From Bimuria novae-zelandiae CBS 107.79 (taxonomy: Eukaryota > Ascomycota > Dothideomycetes > Pleosporales > Didymosphaeriaceae): DNA of 64,000 nucleotides. Each line of letters opens with the position of its first letter. The first letter of the stretch is position 1. Position numbers and translations under genes: made by a program. Of this stretch, positions 1 through 9,778 are shown in pieces. The notes under the pieces were generated by a model. The model had not been told where the DNA came from. It did not search any database and saw only the letters and a list, made by a program, of their open reading frames with translations. Location: contig ML976722.1 of the NCBI GenBank assembly GCA_010015655.1, positions 208,710 to 272,709 of the forward strand. Reading direction: 5' to 3'.

Positions 1-1
1 A

Positions 2-1807
2 TTAGGAGAAGCCACCACAGCGCCCCACCTAGTACAGTGCGGGACGCCGCAGGGCTCACCACTATCACCAGTGCTATACACACTTTATCTGGCAGAGCTA
101 CTTCAGCAAGACCCTGCCAGGCGCTTTGGGTACGCAGACGATATCTGCCTCTACAGGCGATCCCACTCGCTAGACCAGAACGTGGAAATGCTGGCAGAAG
201 ACATAGGCGCCATAAATTCCTGGGGAGACGCTAATCACGTGGCATTTGCCCCAGAGAAACTCGAAATGATACACCTAACTAAGCAGAAAAGTGACTATTC
301 GCCACCTATCTGGATCAACGATTAGCTTATCCTCTAACCTACACCACTAGATAAGGCGCTACGCTGGCTAGGTGTTTACTTTAACAGGAAGCTTAATTTC
401 AAAACACACGTTGCTACCCGCGTAGCCAAAGGACGCGCAGTCGCACAGCACATCCGCAGCCTTGCCAGGATCCAGCACGGCCCACCAGCCAGCTCACTGC
501 GCAAAGCAGTAATCTCATGCGTACTGCCACGCCTACTGTATAGAAACGAGGCCTGGTATGGAGGGCGCACGAAGCCCCCCAAGACCATAGGAGCCGCGCA
601 GAACCAAAAGGTCAGCACACGACTCGGGTGGCATATCGCCGCCCTGGAAAAGGCCCTCACGATAGCGGTCAGAGGCGTCGTCCCCGCCTACCGCACCACG
701 CCCACTGCCACGCTGTACAGAGACGCAGGCATTCCCTTAGCAGCTGCGGCGCTTGAAGAGTGCAAGGCGAGGTTCGCTATGCGCCTGCACTGCGTCGACG
801 AAGGTCACCCGCTTGCAGCGCGCACGCGACTGACTGTAGCACACAGAGGAAAAGGCGCTGGACGCCCGCAGCGCCTATACATAAAAGTCTAACTGCTCGC
901 ACAGCTATTCGCACCAGTACCCCGCCCTATACTACTACAATCGCACTATTCTAACCAGTGCCAAATAGACCCTGCAAATAATAAGCCTAAAAAGCTCGCT
1001 ACTGAAGAATTTAAACAATGGTGGACAAGCCTGCCTACCGAGACAATCACAGTGTTCTCAGACGGCTCGGAACAGCGCACAGAAAACGGCGAGCGCCACG
1101 TAACCTATGGATACGCTGTGTACCAGGGCCAGAGTCTGCTATACACAGGCAAAGGCTCCCTTAACGCGCGGGCCCACGTCTTCGACGCAGAAGCAGTGGG
1201 GGCCTGGAGAGGTCTTCAACACGTGCTACAGACTCAGGCGCACCGCCTAAGCCAGATCTGGATGTGTCTAGACAGCACATCGGTTATCTGGGGCATTAGG
1301 GGAGACCCCGCGCCGTCATCCCAGTGGGCCTTTATACGCTGCCAGGAAGCCATGGACACCTGGGATATCCAAATCCAATGGTCACCAGGCCACATGGGCA
1401 TTGAAGGCAATGAGCTAGCTAATCAGCTAGCAGACGAGGCAGCCAAGGACCCACGCCCACCCACAGGGAAGGCAGCTGAACCCACGATATCAGGTCTACG
1501 ATCTGATGCGCGCGCATACGTACGCGCTGCACAACAAGAGTGGTGGCGCACACGCACACCAAATCTCTCTACATGGTACAACTAGTGGGGCCTAGCATAC
1601 ACCCCCTCCAGGCAACCGCCGGAGTTGGAGCTCACACGCCCCGCCCTGGCCAAGCTCCTATCCATGAGGACAAGACACGGCAACTACGCCTGGTACCATA
1701 GGAAGTTTAAGCATGATGAGGAGACCCTCGCGTGCACCTGCGGAGCAGACCTGGCCCCGGACTATATCGTACACTGCCCACGGACAGTGCGACGCTTTAA
1801 CTACTAG
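2..1807 (+). pseudogene. LINE ORF2: reverse transcriptase C-part, RNase H, zinc motif (stops)
   Basis: One frame runs from the window edge to 1807. It opens with the conserved GTPQGSPLSPVLY block near 38-76, then FGYADDI at about 125-147, the catalytic YADD box of reverse transcriptase. RNase H lies at about 1052-1480 and keeps its acidic residues: DGSE, DAEA, CLDS, and NELAN followed by LADEA. The end (about 1733-1775) has CTCG followed by H and C, a zinc motif typical of Tad1-type ORF2. In-frame stops near 323, 335, 890 and 1583 are all explained by CAG-to-TAG or CAA-to-TAA, so this was one ORF. The protein would have copied element RNA at a nicked target site. The 5' part lies outside the window. 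Confidence 0.85.
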
Positions 1808-2320
1808 CCGCAACGCCCAACACATCCCCTAATAGACACTAGAGAAGGAATACAGTACCTTAGGGCGCTAAGCCTAGGAGAATACGTAACCCTTCTTGCA
1901 CTTAGTGTTAGTAATAGCACACGTTAGCAAGTAATTAGCTAACTACGTTATAGGCGAGCGGACGCAAACCCTCGCTTTAGGCGAAGTAGATACGCTACCT
2001 GCTTTTAACTTGCTAGGGTATCTACTATATAAGACTAAGCTCTCTCTTTTGTATACCTATATGCGTGTATATATCTCTCCTTACCTCTAATAAGTCTTGG
2101 CATGCTTCTGTACAGGACTAGGGGCAGCTAGAAGGCTACCCCATTCCCCACTATTGTCACACAAAGGCCAGATTGAACAGCTGAGTCGCCCCTATCTGGA
2201 GAGGGACAGCAGCAAGAGAGGCCGCTCCTATAGTAGCGGTAGCACTAGCATGAGTGGCCCCTACTAAGTGCAGGGCACGTCTACATACCCCCTGGGAGGT
2301 TACATAGGACGTAAAACCAA

Positions 2321-2339
2321 TACTACTACTACTACTACT
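2321..2339 (+). repeat. (TAC)n tail at LINE 3' end
   Basis: Six TAC units follow the LINE 3' untranslated sequence and mark the 3' terminus of the insertion. Composition changes to AT-rich immediately afterwards. Confidence 0.75.
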
Positions 2340-4284
2340 TACTCTTCTAATTTGTTTTATTCATTATTACAAAGACAATCTCCTTTTCATTCTTGTTCTT
2401 TAGCCTTTTAAAGGCTATATCGCATTAAAGCTATTCCTATTGCATAAACACTTCAAGCTGCTGCTTAAAAAAGCATATAACCATAAAATTCTCCCCGTCG
2501 TAGAAGACATCTTAAATATACTATTAATGTATTAGCAATACATTACTATCCTGGTTAGTTCTTCGTATACCTGGTCATCTCTATTCTGATGCCTAACTTT
2601 GAACTCGTACTCTACAGTAGCTATTTCTTAGCCATAAGGGTAATTAAGAACCCGCTGCTTATAGATTAAGGCGTTAATCTTGTCTTAATTTGCAAGACTA
2701 GCATGAACATCTTGTAGACTTAAGCCGTCGTACTGCTGACAGAAGTCCCGGACTAATGGGTTCCTAAGTAGAGTATCTTAATGTATTAGTAATATATTTT
2801 TAATGTCATGCAGTAACGTACTCCTGGTAAGGCATGGGTCGTTAATCCGCTGGATAATATCTAGAAGCCCTTGTCGTATATCTTTTAGTGTCTTATTAAC
2901 TGCAGGAGGCGGGTGGGTATGAGTGCCTATCGACACCCAAATAATGTATGGATATAAAGTCAGATCTGCAGGTACGATTCGAATGAACTTTACACCACAG
3001 CTCGATTTAACTAGCTCGCCTTAACCCTGAAAGTGGTCGACACCTAACACATTTAGAATCTATTCGCAAACCATTCACAATATCTTACCACATTTTTTTC
3101 GCCTTGCGCTAGTGTATTCGACAACATGACAGCTATCTATTCTATTCTCTATAGCCACATTATTAAATCGATTGCGTAGGAAGTCAACCTGATAGCGATA
3201 TCGAAGTAGAAGAGGCCGAGAGTAGTGTAACCGTGAGCGATAGGCACAGTTCTGACACTAAATAAGGTATTAGGGGACACCTGAAATTGTCTAAGACTAG
3301 GTAAATGTATTAGTAATACACCCTTAACTTATTCTTAGGTACACATACTAGCCTAGACTCTTTAACAAATCTAGCAGTACACGTAGATTCAGGTTATATG
3401 CAGGCTGTCTTATTAAGGAACTTTTACTGCTCTAAAAGATAGAAGCTATAGAAGACCTGTTAGAAAGTTTATCTAATATATTAACAGGATATTCTTAACC
3501 TATTTGCATCAACTTCCTGTGAGTCTCGCCCATTCCTTGCTCGAACTTGTCGGATAGTCTCAAGCATAGAAGCGGTAACTTCAGTATAATGCATCGCTTG
3601 TATATCTAAATCTAGATATGTGCAGGAGACAGTACCTGTACAGATATAGTTTGTTCGATAAATAGGAGCATCATTAAAAAATGATGAGCTACTTTTCTTC
3701 TCTACTACGCCAACCTGTGCACAGCTGTACATTACCTAAATTATATTAGCAACTCATTTGCAATACCTTCAGAATAGATTATCCTACTCGCTGATCAAAC
3801 GCCTTTCTTTCAGTATCCGACCATGCCAACACGTTAACAACATATGCAAAGCCATCTTCAGAGCTATTTAGAAACTTAGGTAGTAAATCTGTAAAAAAGA
3901 TCTGCCCAACTTTTATAGCCCTCTAATTATTAGCAGCTGTTATAGTAGTAAGATGACTTTGTTATGTAATTTTAACCTGAAAGCTGTTACTAATGTTTTC
4001 TTAATAGGTTATAATATTACCTACTAGAACTATAGTAGGATCAAACTCCTCGCCCTCTTCGCTCTGTGAAATGCTACTACCATCTGATCGACTGTTGATA
4101 TAATCTATCATGCGATGATAGGTAGGGTCGTCCTGGGAAGTATAGTCGCCCCAGGGTGCTGGCGTCTCAATTGCATGAATGACATCATCTGGAGTTATAT
4201 ATTAGACATAAAATGACAATGCATTGGTAATACATTAGGAAGCTATTACCTTCCGTAGACATAGTTCGAGTTGGAAAGTGAACA
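2340..4284. other. AT-rich degraded region, possible minus-strand transposase remnant
   Basis: No intact gene. The minus strand has coding-like stretches: at about 2360-2520 a segment readable after reverting TAG/TAA to Gln, with AFKRLK followed by EIVF, and at 3481-3732 an open 83-codon stretch with a Cys-rich start (CTGTVSCTYLDLDIQ). Both vaguely recall conserved blocks of fungal transposase-like proteins, but I cannot name the family. The rest, about 3733-4284, shows nothing readable apart from the palindromes listed separately. Confidence 0.35.
2526..4236. repeat. Four dispersed copies of a 17-19 bp palindrome
   Basis: Near-identical palindromes based on TGTATTAGTAATACA occur at 2526-2544, 2780-2798, 3304-3320 and 4218-4236. 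The differences between copies are transitions of the RIP kind. They are confined to this block and are not evenly spaced. Function unknown. Confidence 0.6.
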
Positions 4285-4285
4285 A

Positions 4286-4412
4286 AGTCGTCGAAGGTGA
4301 GCCCACCCTTTAAAAAAGATTTGAGTGGAGTTGCTCAGCCCACCTTTTGCGACCAAATCTTGGCGCCAAGAGGTTGGGCTGAGCAGACCCACTTAGGTGA
4401 GCCCAGCTGGCA
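4286..4412. repeat. Cluster of GAGCCCA-type inverted and direct repeats
   Basis: A GC-rich stretch abuts the left pogo terminus. GGTGAGCCCA occurs directly repeated at about 4287 and 4397, and TTGCTCAGCCCACC (about 4332) is mirrored by GGTTGGGCTGAGCA (about 4372), so the middle can fold into a hairpin. It could be the end of another inverted-repeat element into which the pogo element landed. Confidence 0.5.
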
Positions 4413-4415
4413 ACT

Positions 4416-4439
4416 CGACACTAACGCGCCACCCCAACA
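4416..4439 (+). repeat. Left terminal inverted repeat of pogo-1
   Basis: It begins CGACACTAACGCGCC and is the exact reverse complement of 6469-6492 over 24 bases. Confidence 0.9.
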
Positions 4440-4699
4440 CCAGCACCGCAGCCAGCAACATGAGGCTGTAGAGTTTTACACAAAAGCTTTTATCGCGAAA
4501 TTTTCTAGAGTTAAGATTTTATAAAGCTGTAGAAGATTACTAACTAGTTAAATTATAAATATCTACTTAGTATTCTAATTATTTGGCTATTACGCGATGC
4601 TAGCGCTAATAGCGTAGATATTACTATATTAACGCGTATAGATGCCGGCGTAGGCTTCTTCCTCTTTATAATTATATAAGTAGCTTTTAAAGCATTCTG

Positions 4700-6427
4700 G
4701 CTTCCCTTTTTAGCAATTTTAAGACGTTTTTAAAGTTATTATTAAGTCTTGCGAGCCTATTAATAGAGGCGTTACTTAGTAGCCTAATTAGCTTTCTCCT
4801 TAGCGCGCGTATTTCTAGCTACTACACGCGTAATACGCTTCTCCTGTAGTAGACAAGCTTTAAGCTACCTATTTACTGTCTAGATCTCTCTCTGCTTACT
4901 TTTCTAGAGTTGTAGTTGTTGCTTTTTAGCCTTTTGTTGGCTGAGAGAATCGCGCGCCCTCTATACGCGGGCAGGTGACTAGAAAACAGATCCTCTATGC
5001 CACTTATCTAGCTACTCAAAAGGTAGAGTCCTGCCCTTTATTTAACGCCGTTTCTAGTTTGTAAGGGCTTCTCGTAGCCCCTGATTCTCATGCTCTAGGA
5101 GCTGCTTCTATATAGAGATTAAGTGTATAGTGCGACTTAGCTTCTTGGCCTCATTACCTCCCCCTGTATCAATAACAACCTTTAAAAGCCAATTAATTTT
5201 GCGCTAATTAGACGCGCTAAGTACTAAAGTAGAGCTTTCGCGCGATCTCTATTCTAGAGACTTATCTTTATTAAATTAACTAAGGATTAGTGTAGGATCT
5301 AGCGGCGAGATACCTATACACTTAAAAGCTTTAGTAATTAATTATAGCGTAACTAACGTTATCTAGGCCCTCTAGAATAGTGTAAAGAAGTCTCTTTTAG
5401 CAATTATTAATAGCCCCTAACTCCTATATAGGTATGCGGAGAGCTCGTCGGAGTAGGCGATAGAAAGAGACTTAAATACATAGACGTCTAGAGGCTGCAG
5501 CGTATAAGTGGCGTAAGGGGGAAATATCGCAAGGAGGATCTTTTTCTAATTACAGTAGTTAATAAAATCCATAGTAACGTGAGATCCATGCCTATTAAGG
5601 ACTAAGAGTTGCTATTGCCGTTAAGCCTTCTCCTTAGTATAGCGATTAAACACCTGTTTTAGCTATTAAAGCCCTATCTCGTTGTTTAACTATCTAAAGG
5701 TTAATAAGGTAATAAAGACTCTATAAGAATTGACGTTAATTTCCTTAACCTAGCTTAATTGTAGAGTCTCAGCGTTAGATCGATAGATTAGTAATAGATT
5801 AACAGTAGATCCATTGGCGCATATACATGCGATGAGCGAGATCCACTCACGACTGCCATCCTGGATAGATTGCCTCACTTGGCGACTCTCATATATAGGC
5901 CTGTCGAAGATCCTTTTTGACCTGCCGGTGATGCCGAGTAGGAAGCCTTTTTCGTCCATATTATAGGTATGCTAAGGCTCTATGCCATACTTCATAATTT
6001 TCTTATATAGAAGCTTAAAGTAGAGCCTATATCTTGCGCCTAAATTAGCGTTGTGGTAATTACTATCTAGCCTAGTCGTCTATCGCAAGATCAGGGAGTC
6101 AGGGTGGCGCCTAATAAAGTAATTAACCTATCGTATAGAGATATCCTTTTTAGTAATAATTAATGTAAAGTTTTGGATTATCTAACGCGTAGGGGGTAGA
6201 CCTTTCTAAGTAAGACGCTATATATACTGTAGGAGCTTAGATTCTTATTATTAGTTAAGATTTTAGTAAGTCTATAGTAGCTGTGTGCGCGCCTGCATGG
6301 CGCGTCTATACTAGCGCGTTAATGTTAACCGCACAACACCAAATTCTTCTGCAATTTTTCTATATAAGAAAGTTTCTCCAGGTTCTCGTGAGTCGATAGC
6401 GATGATTGTAGCCTCAATCGGATCCAT
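4700..6427 (-). pseudogene. pogo/Fot1 transposase, RIP-degraded
   Basis: The frame starts at 6427 (MDPIEATIIAID) and reads into a helix-turn-helix of the Psq/pogo type (YRKIAEEFGVVRLTL). At 5750-5959 it is open and contains MDEKGFLLG and then REWISLIACICANGS, the first catalytic-Asp block and the following strand of DDE_1 transposases. Near 5530-5620 comes the HGSHVTMDF block and then LLAIFPPYATYTLQPLDV, which are also diagnostic. The second and third catalytic aspartates now read as Asn (G-to-A), and stops from CAG/CAA/TGG changes occur throughout. The enzyme would have excised and reinserted the element at TA sites. The exact 3' end is not determined. Confidence 0.85.
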
Positions 6428-6468
6428 ATTGGTGGAGATGCGGCGCGTTAAAGTTGAAGTGCTACATC

Positions 6469-6492
6469 TGTTGGGGTGGCGCGTTAGTGTCG
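6469..6492 (-). repeat. Right terminal inverted repeat of pogo-1
   Basis: Exact reverse complement of 4416-4439. It lies about 40 bases upstream of the transposase start. Confidence 0.9.
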
Positions 6493-6521
6493 CGGCGCAC
6501 TAACTGTCTCGGCAGGGTATA

Positions 6522-7240
6522 ACTAGTAATAAGATAATTAGATAAAGTAGCTTCCTATAGCCTAGATAGCTATTAAAGGGCAAGAAGCTATATTAATAGG
6601 AGTTAGCCTATTTTTTCTATCCTATAGCTAGAACGTTAAACTAGTTAAGAACTTTAGGGCACGGAGATTAGCCTTAAAGCTTAGAACTAACGTAAAGAAG
6701 GCCGTAAAGGTAATAATAAAGAAGTTTAAGGAGGGTTTTAACTTCACCTAGGCGAAAATAGTAATAGCCTAATAAGAATAAGAGCGCCTAGTAAACTATT
6801 AACGTAAAAACGCTTTAATCTTAAAGGAAGAAAATAAGATATAGCTAAAGTATAAAAACTACCTCTAAAACTAACGTTTAAGCAAGAAGCTTAACTAGAA
6901 GTAAGGAAAGTTTACTATAAGGAGAGTAATAAACTCTTACGTAGTAGAACTAGACGTCCTGCTAAACATGCACCTAAGGTTCTACGTAAATAGGCTAAAG
7001 TTAGCCTTGTTAAACCCTTTTCCTAGCTAAACCACTAATGACGCCCAGCCTAAAGCAATTATAATAGAAGAGGGGGAAGAAAAGTATAGTATAGTTAATA
7101 TATATAAAGAACGCTAGTCCCGTAAAGGTAAAAGGGTAAAATACCTAGTATAGTAAGAAAACTACTCTTAAAGAACTTAGGAACCTTGTAGGAACCTTAA
7201 CTAAGCTACTACGTTAGACTATTAAAAGAAGTTTACTAAG
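6522..7240 (+). pseudogene. Gypsy integrase C-terminus plus chromodomain, RIP-degraded
   Basis: With TAG/TAA read as Gln or Trp, the frame gives the end of the integrase core (SLFFLSY), the linker RLSKKLNQKQGKFTIRRVIN, then RFYVNRLKLA (the position of the usual NVFHVSLLK motif of chromoviral integrases), and finally VKYLV..ENYS..T.EPCRNLN at about 7137-7240, a chromodomain. In chromoviruses this terminal chromodomain directs insertion to chromatin bearing particular histone marks. Stops are dense, and all are consistent with CpA-to-TpA on either strand. Confidence 0.82.
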
Positions 7241-7689
7241 CTATATTAAAATTATAACAGAAAACTCCTAATAGGATTCTACTATAATATCCCTTAAATT
7301 AGCTTCTATTAGGGCCTAAAGGAGGCTCTACGATGCCTGCCTTACTAAGCTAAAAAATCTAGCTAAATAAAAGTATTTAAGATAAGGGTAGGAACAACAT
7401 TATTAGGGGATAAAGTTAAGTATTAGGAAAGAAAGTTAAGAAGAAATCCTAAAAAAGTAACTTAGAAAACCTTTAAAACTACTAGAAATAACAAAGGGAC
7501 TAAATAATTTCTATAGTAGTAAGGGATAACCCTTATAAAAGAAGTAAGTCTTAGAAGTAAACTAAAGTAAGAAGGAGAGAGGAACTAAGTAAAAAAGATA
7601 TCTTTAGTTACTAAAGGAATAGTAAAACCCTTCTTAATAACGTTTAGGTCTACTTCTCCGCCCTCTAACACACTACTAGGGTTAAGGAA

Positions 7690-8860
7690 GCTATTATTCT
7701 CCTTACTTAGGCGCTCCTTAATTATAATAGCCTAAAGCTACTAGCGCAAGCCCTAGTAGGCTTAAGTAAGCATATTAGCTCCCGCAAGGATATTATTTAT
7801 TATCTAGAAACTATTTATTACGATGCTCTTATCCACCACTACGAACTTGCTAGAGAGCTACACGATGTTAGCCTTAAAAGATAGCTTTAGTATTTAAAAG
7901 AAACTTATAGAAGGGTTTTTACACTCTTAATAGAATGTTTTAAAGTTAGTAGTATAAATTTAAAAAAGGTTAAAAGTCTTTTTAACCACGACGGCGATGC
8001 GCTTTAAGAGCTAAACGGCCTTAAAAGAAGAAGTAATAAGGCCTAAAGTAATAATAGTCTTACTCTTAAAGGAGGTATAGTAATTAATAATAACAACCTT
8101 ACGAGTAGAATAGAACGCGTTAAAGTTAGTAAGGAAGGCCTTCTATTCTTAGCTACTCTTTAAAACCTTATTTATAAGGTGGCCTGCACTAATAATTATA
8201 ATATTAGTAAATTTTTCGTGGCTAACTTTGTTAAGGGCAAGCTAAATCTAGGTAGGGGAAGGAGTTAGTAGAGCACACTCTAAAGTTATTTAGAATAAGT
8301 TAGACTAAAGTATACTTGTCTAGTATAGCTAATAAGCTTATAGATATAGTACTTCTCGCAGGACACTATCTTGCCCGCTAGCACCTACTAATAGACGCGT
8401 CTATAAGTAACGTAGTTAATATACTAGCGCTTAATTATCGCGCGTAGCAAGATTAGACTCTAAATATTAAGCTTATTAAGTTAGCGAGTACGCACACCCA
8501 GGCCGATAAAGAACTAAAAAGGAGGTTAGAAGAGTAAGGAGGCAAGTTAGAAGGTAGGAAGAAGTAAAAAAAGCGTAAAAAAAGATTTAGAACTTACTTC
8601 GCGAGCTTTAAAAAGACTAAACTTTTTAGTAAGCTAGCTAAGAAGGATTACGCTAGCGATAGATATAGTAGTCTTATTTTAGAAGAGCTTAGTCTTCTTA
8701 AGTTAGTAGCTAAGTAACTATAACAGGGACAGGCCTTCCTCTATTTTATTATTAAAATTAGTAGCACGCCTTTAACGCTTAAGTATCCTTATTACGCGGT
8801 TATTACGCGAAAGGCTAGCTATTTTATTAAAATAGTAAGGGGAATTAGGTCGTGAAGTTA
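7690..8860 (+). pseudogene. Degraded ORF of unknown function downstream of Gypsy-A pol
   Basis: A second readable frame lies between the chromodomain and the purine tract of Gypsy-A. Longer open stretches are at about 7710-8010 (KDIIYYLETIYYDALIHHYE) and 8490-8850 (basic, with a KKQKKRKKR-like run). Near its end, KYPYYAVITRKASYFIK looks like a C2H2 finger whose two cysteines (TGY codons) became TAY by RIP and whose first His would sit in the distorted part. It is in the same orientation as pol. I do not recognise the family; it may be a third ORF of the element or a captured or inserted gene. Confidence 0.4.
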
Positions 8861-9173
8861 AGGAAAACTAGGTTAAAAGTAAGACGTTGTAGCGCACGAA
8901 GTTAAGCTAAGAAAAAAAAGAAAGCTTAAAAGAGTAAGGTTTAGAAGCTAAGTAAGAAGTAATTTTATGTATATAATAATAAGTAAACGCACTAGCGCAA
9001 ACATACTACTATAGTAACTACTTATAGTAAGGATATAAAATTAGACACGCGAGAACAGAACTAGTAAGAGGTTTATAATAGCAAGAGGATCGTAAGTAGA
9101 TAGCAAAACAACTACGAAGCTATATAAATAAGATAAAACGCAGAGATTTCTTTTTTTTTTACCCTTAACAAAG

Positions 9174-9178
9174 GGAAG
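9174..9178 (+). repeat. Left target-site duplication of Copia tandem (GGAAG)
   Basis: GGAAG precedes the first LTR and recurs at 19554-19558 right after the third LTR. The whole 10.4-kb tandem therefore sits within a single 5-bp duplication. Confidence 0.9.
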
Positions 9179-9403
9179 TGTCCGATTACAAGGCCTTTGT
9201 AATCCTGCACTATTGTTAATAGTGCAGTAGAGAATATAAGGCTGGCGCACCTCCAGCTGCACACTATCCTAGTTAGTGCTAGCGTTAGGTTGGCACGTAC
9301 TAGAGACCTCGCCTACGGCCAATCTCCATCACTCAATCAATCAACTTCATCAACTATCAAGATCACACCATCTCAAAGTGACAGAATACTATTAAATCTT
9401 ACA
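9179..9403 (+). repeat. Copia LTR 1 (225 bp)
   Basis: It begins TGTCCGATTACAAGG and ends AAATCTTACA, with the canonical TG...CA ends. It is close to LTR 3 and less RIP-mutated than LTR 2. Confidence 0.92.
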
Positions 9404-9439
9404 ATTAAGAGTCTCACTGCCTCAATCAAGCCGATCAAA

Positions 9440-9778
9440 ATGGCCCTATCGACCCTCAGAGATCCTACGGTGATCCTGACCGACTACACAAACTACACGC
9501 CATGGCTTAAACAGCTTAAAACAAGATGCCAATTCCTGAAGGTCTGGAGTATTATTGACCCAGTGCTGACGGATGAACCAAAGCAGAAACCCGCGATGCC
9601 GATGCCCCCAGCGATAGGAAGCTACCAGCCAAGCACGGCTTACGCGACTGCGAATCCAAATAATATGCCAAGAATGCCCTCACATCTATCGACAGCAGGC
9701 GCGAAAGCATACAAAGACAATAGCGACTATCATAAGGGACAGCTGGAGATATACAAGATTATAGACCGCGAGTATTAA
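9440..9778 (+). CDS. Copia Gag N-terminal part (copy 1), open 112-codon fragment
   Basis: The start at 9440 is chosen because it is the first ATG inside the body; the frame is also open upstream to an ATG at 9290, but that lies in the LTR. The sequence DYTNYTPWLKQLKTRCQFL and then VWSIIDP is the usual start of Copia Gag, which forms the particle shell and binds RNA. A Pro/Met/Ala-rich linker follows. The frame ends at a TAA (9776-9778) where the family continues, so this is a truncated remnant of the gag-pol ORF. The same segment in copy 2 (14515-14850) has several stops. Confidence 0.7.
   Translation: MALSTLRDPTVILTDYTNYTPWLKQLKTRCQFLKVWSIIDPVLTDEPKQKPAMPMPPAIGSYQPSTAYATANPNNMPRMPSHLSTAGAKAYKDNSDYHKGQLEIYKIIDREY

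Larger units (their letters stand above)
1..2339 (+). mobile_element. LINE (Tad/I-type non-LTR retrotransposon), 3' part
   Basis: This is the 3' portion of a non-LTR retrotransposon cut by the left window edge. It holds the end of the reverse transcriptase, a full RNase H domain, a C-terminal CCHC-like zinc motif, about 530 bases of 3' untranslated sequence, and a (TAC)n tail at 2321-2339 where such elements terminate. Reverse transcriptase followed by RNase H and a terminal zinc motif fits the Tad1/I group of fungal LINEs. It is much less RIP-mutated than the elements to its right: the single reading frame is still readable with only a few stops. Confidence 0.88.
4416..6492 (-). mobile_element. 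pogo/Fot1-type DNA transposon (Tc1/mariner superfamily)
   Basis: A 2077-bp element is bounded by perfect 24-bp inverted repeats and carries a minus-strand transposase of the pogo/Fot1 DDE type. RIP-type changes have inactivated it. The outer flanks of the two termini differ, so no clean TA duplication can be read, and bases outside the 24 bp may also have belonged to the element. Confidence 0.88.
6493..9178 (+). mobile_element. Gypsy-A: 3' part of a Ty3/Gypsy chromovirus (3' LTR displaced to 19566)
   Basis: Plus-strand Gypsy sequence begins next to the pogo-1 right end with the last part of integrase, runs through a chromodomain, and continues for almost 2 kb to a purine tract at about 9171-9178. 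The Copia tandem interrupts it there; joining 9178 to 19559 rebuilds a purine-rich tract followed by a short LTR (19566-19726). The 5' half (gag, protease, RT) is absent to the left, so the copy is truncated. Confidence 0.7.

Noticed and set aside
9290..9439. Upstream in-frame start of Copia Gag inside LTR 1
   Set aside because: It lies in the LTR; the ATG at 9440 begins the conserved Gag pattern within the element body.
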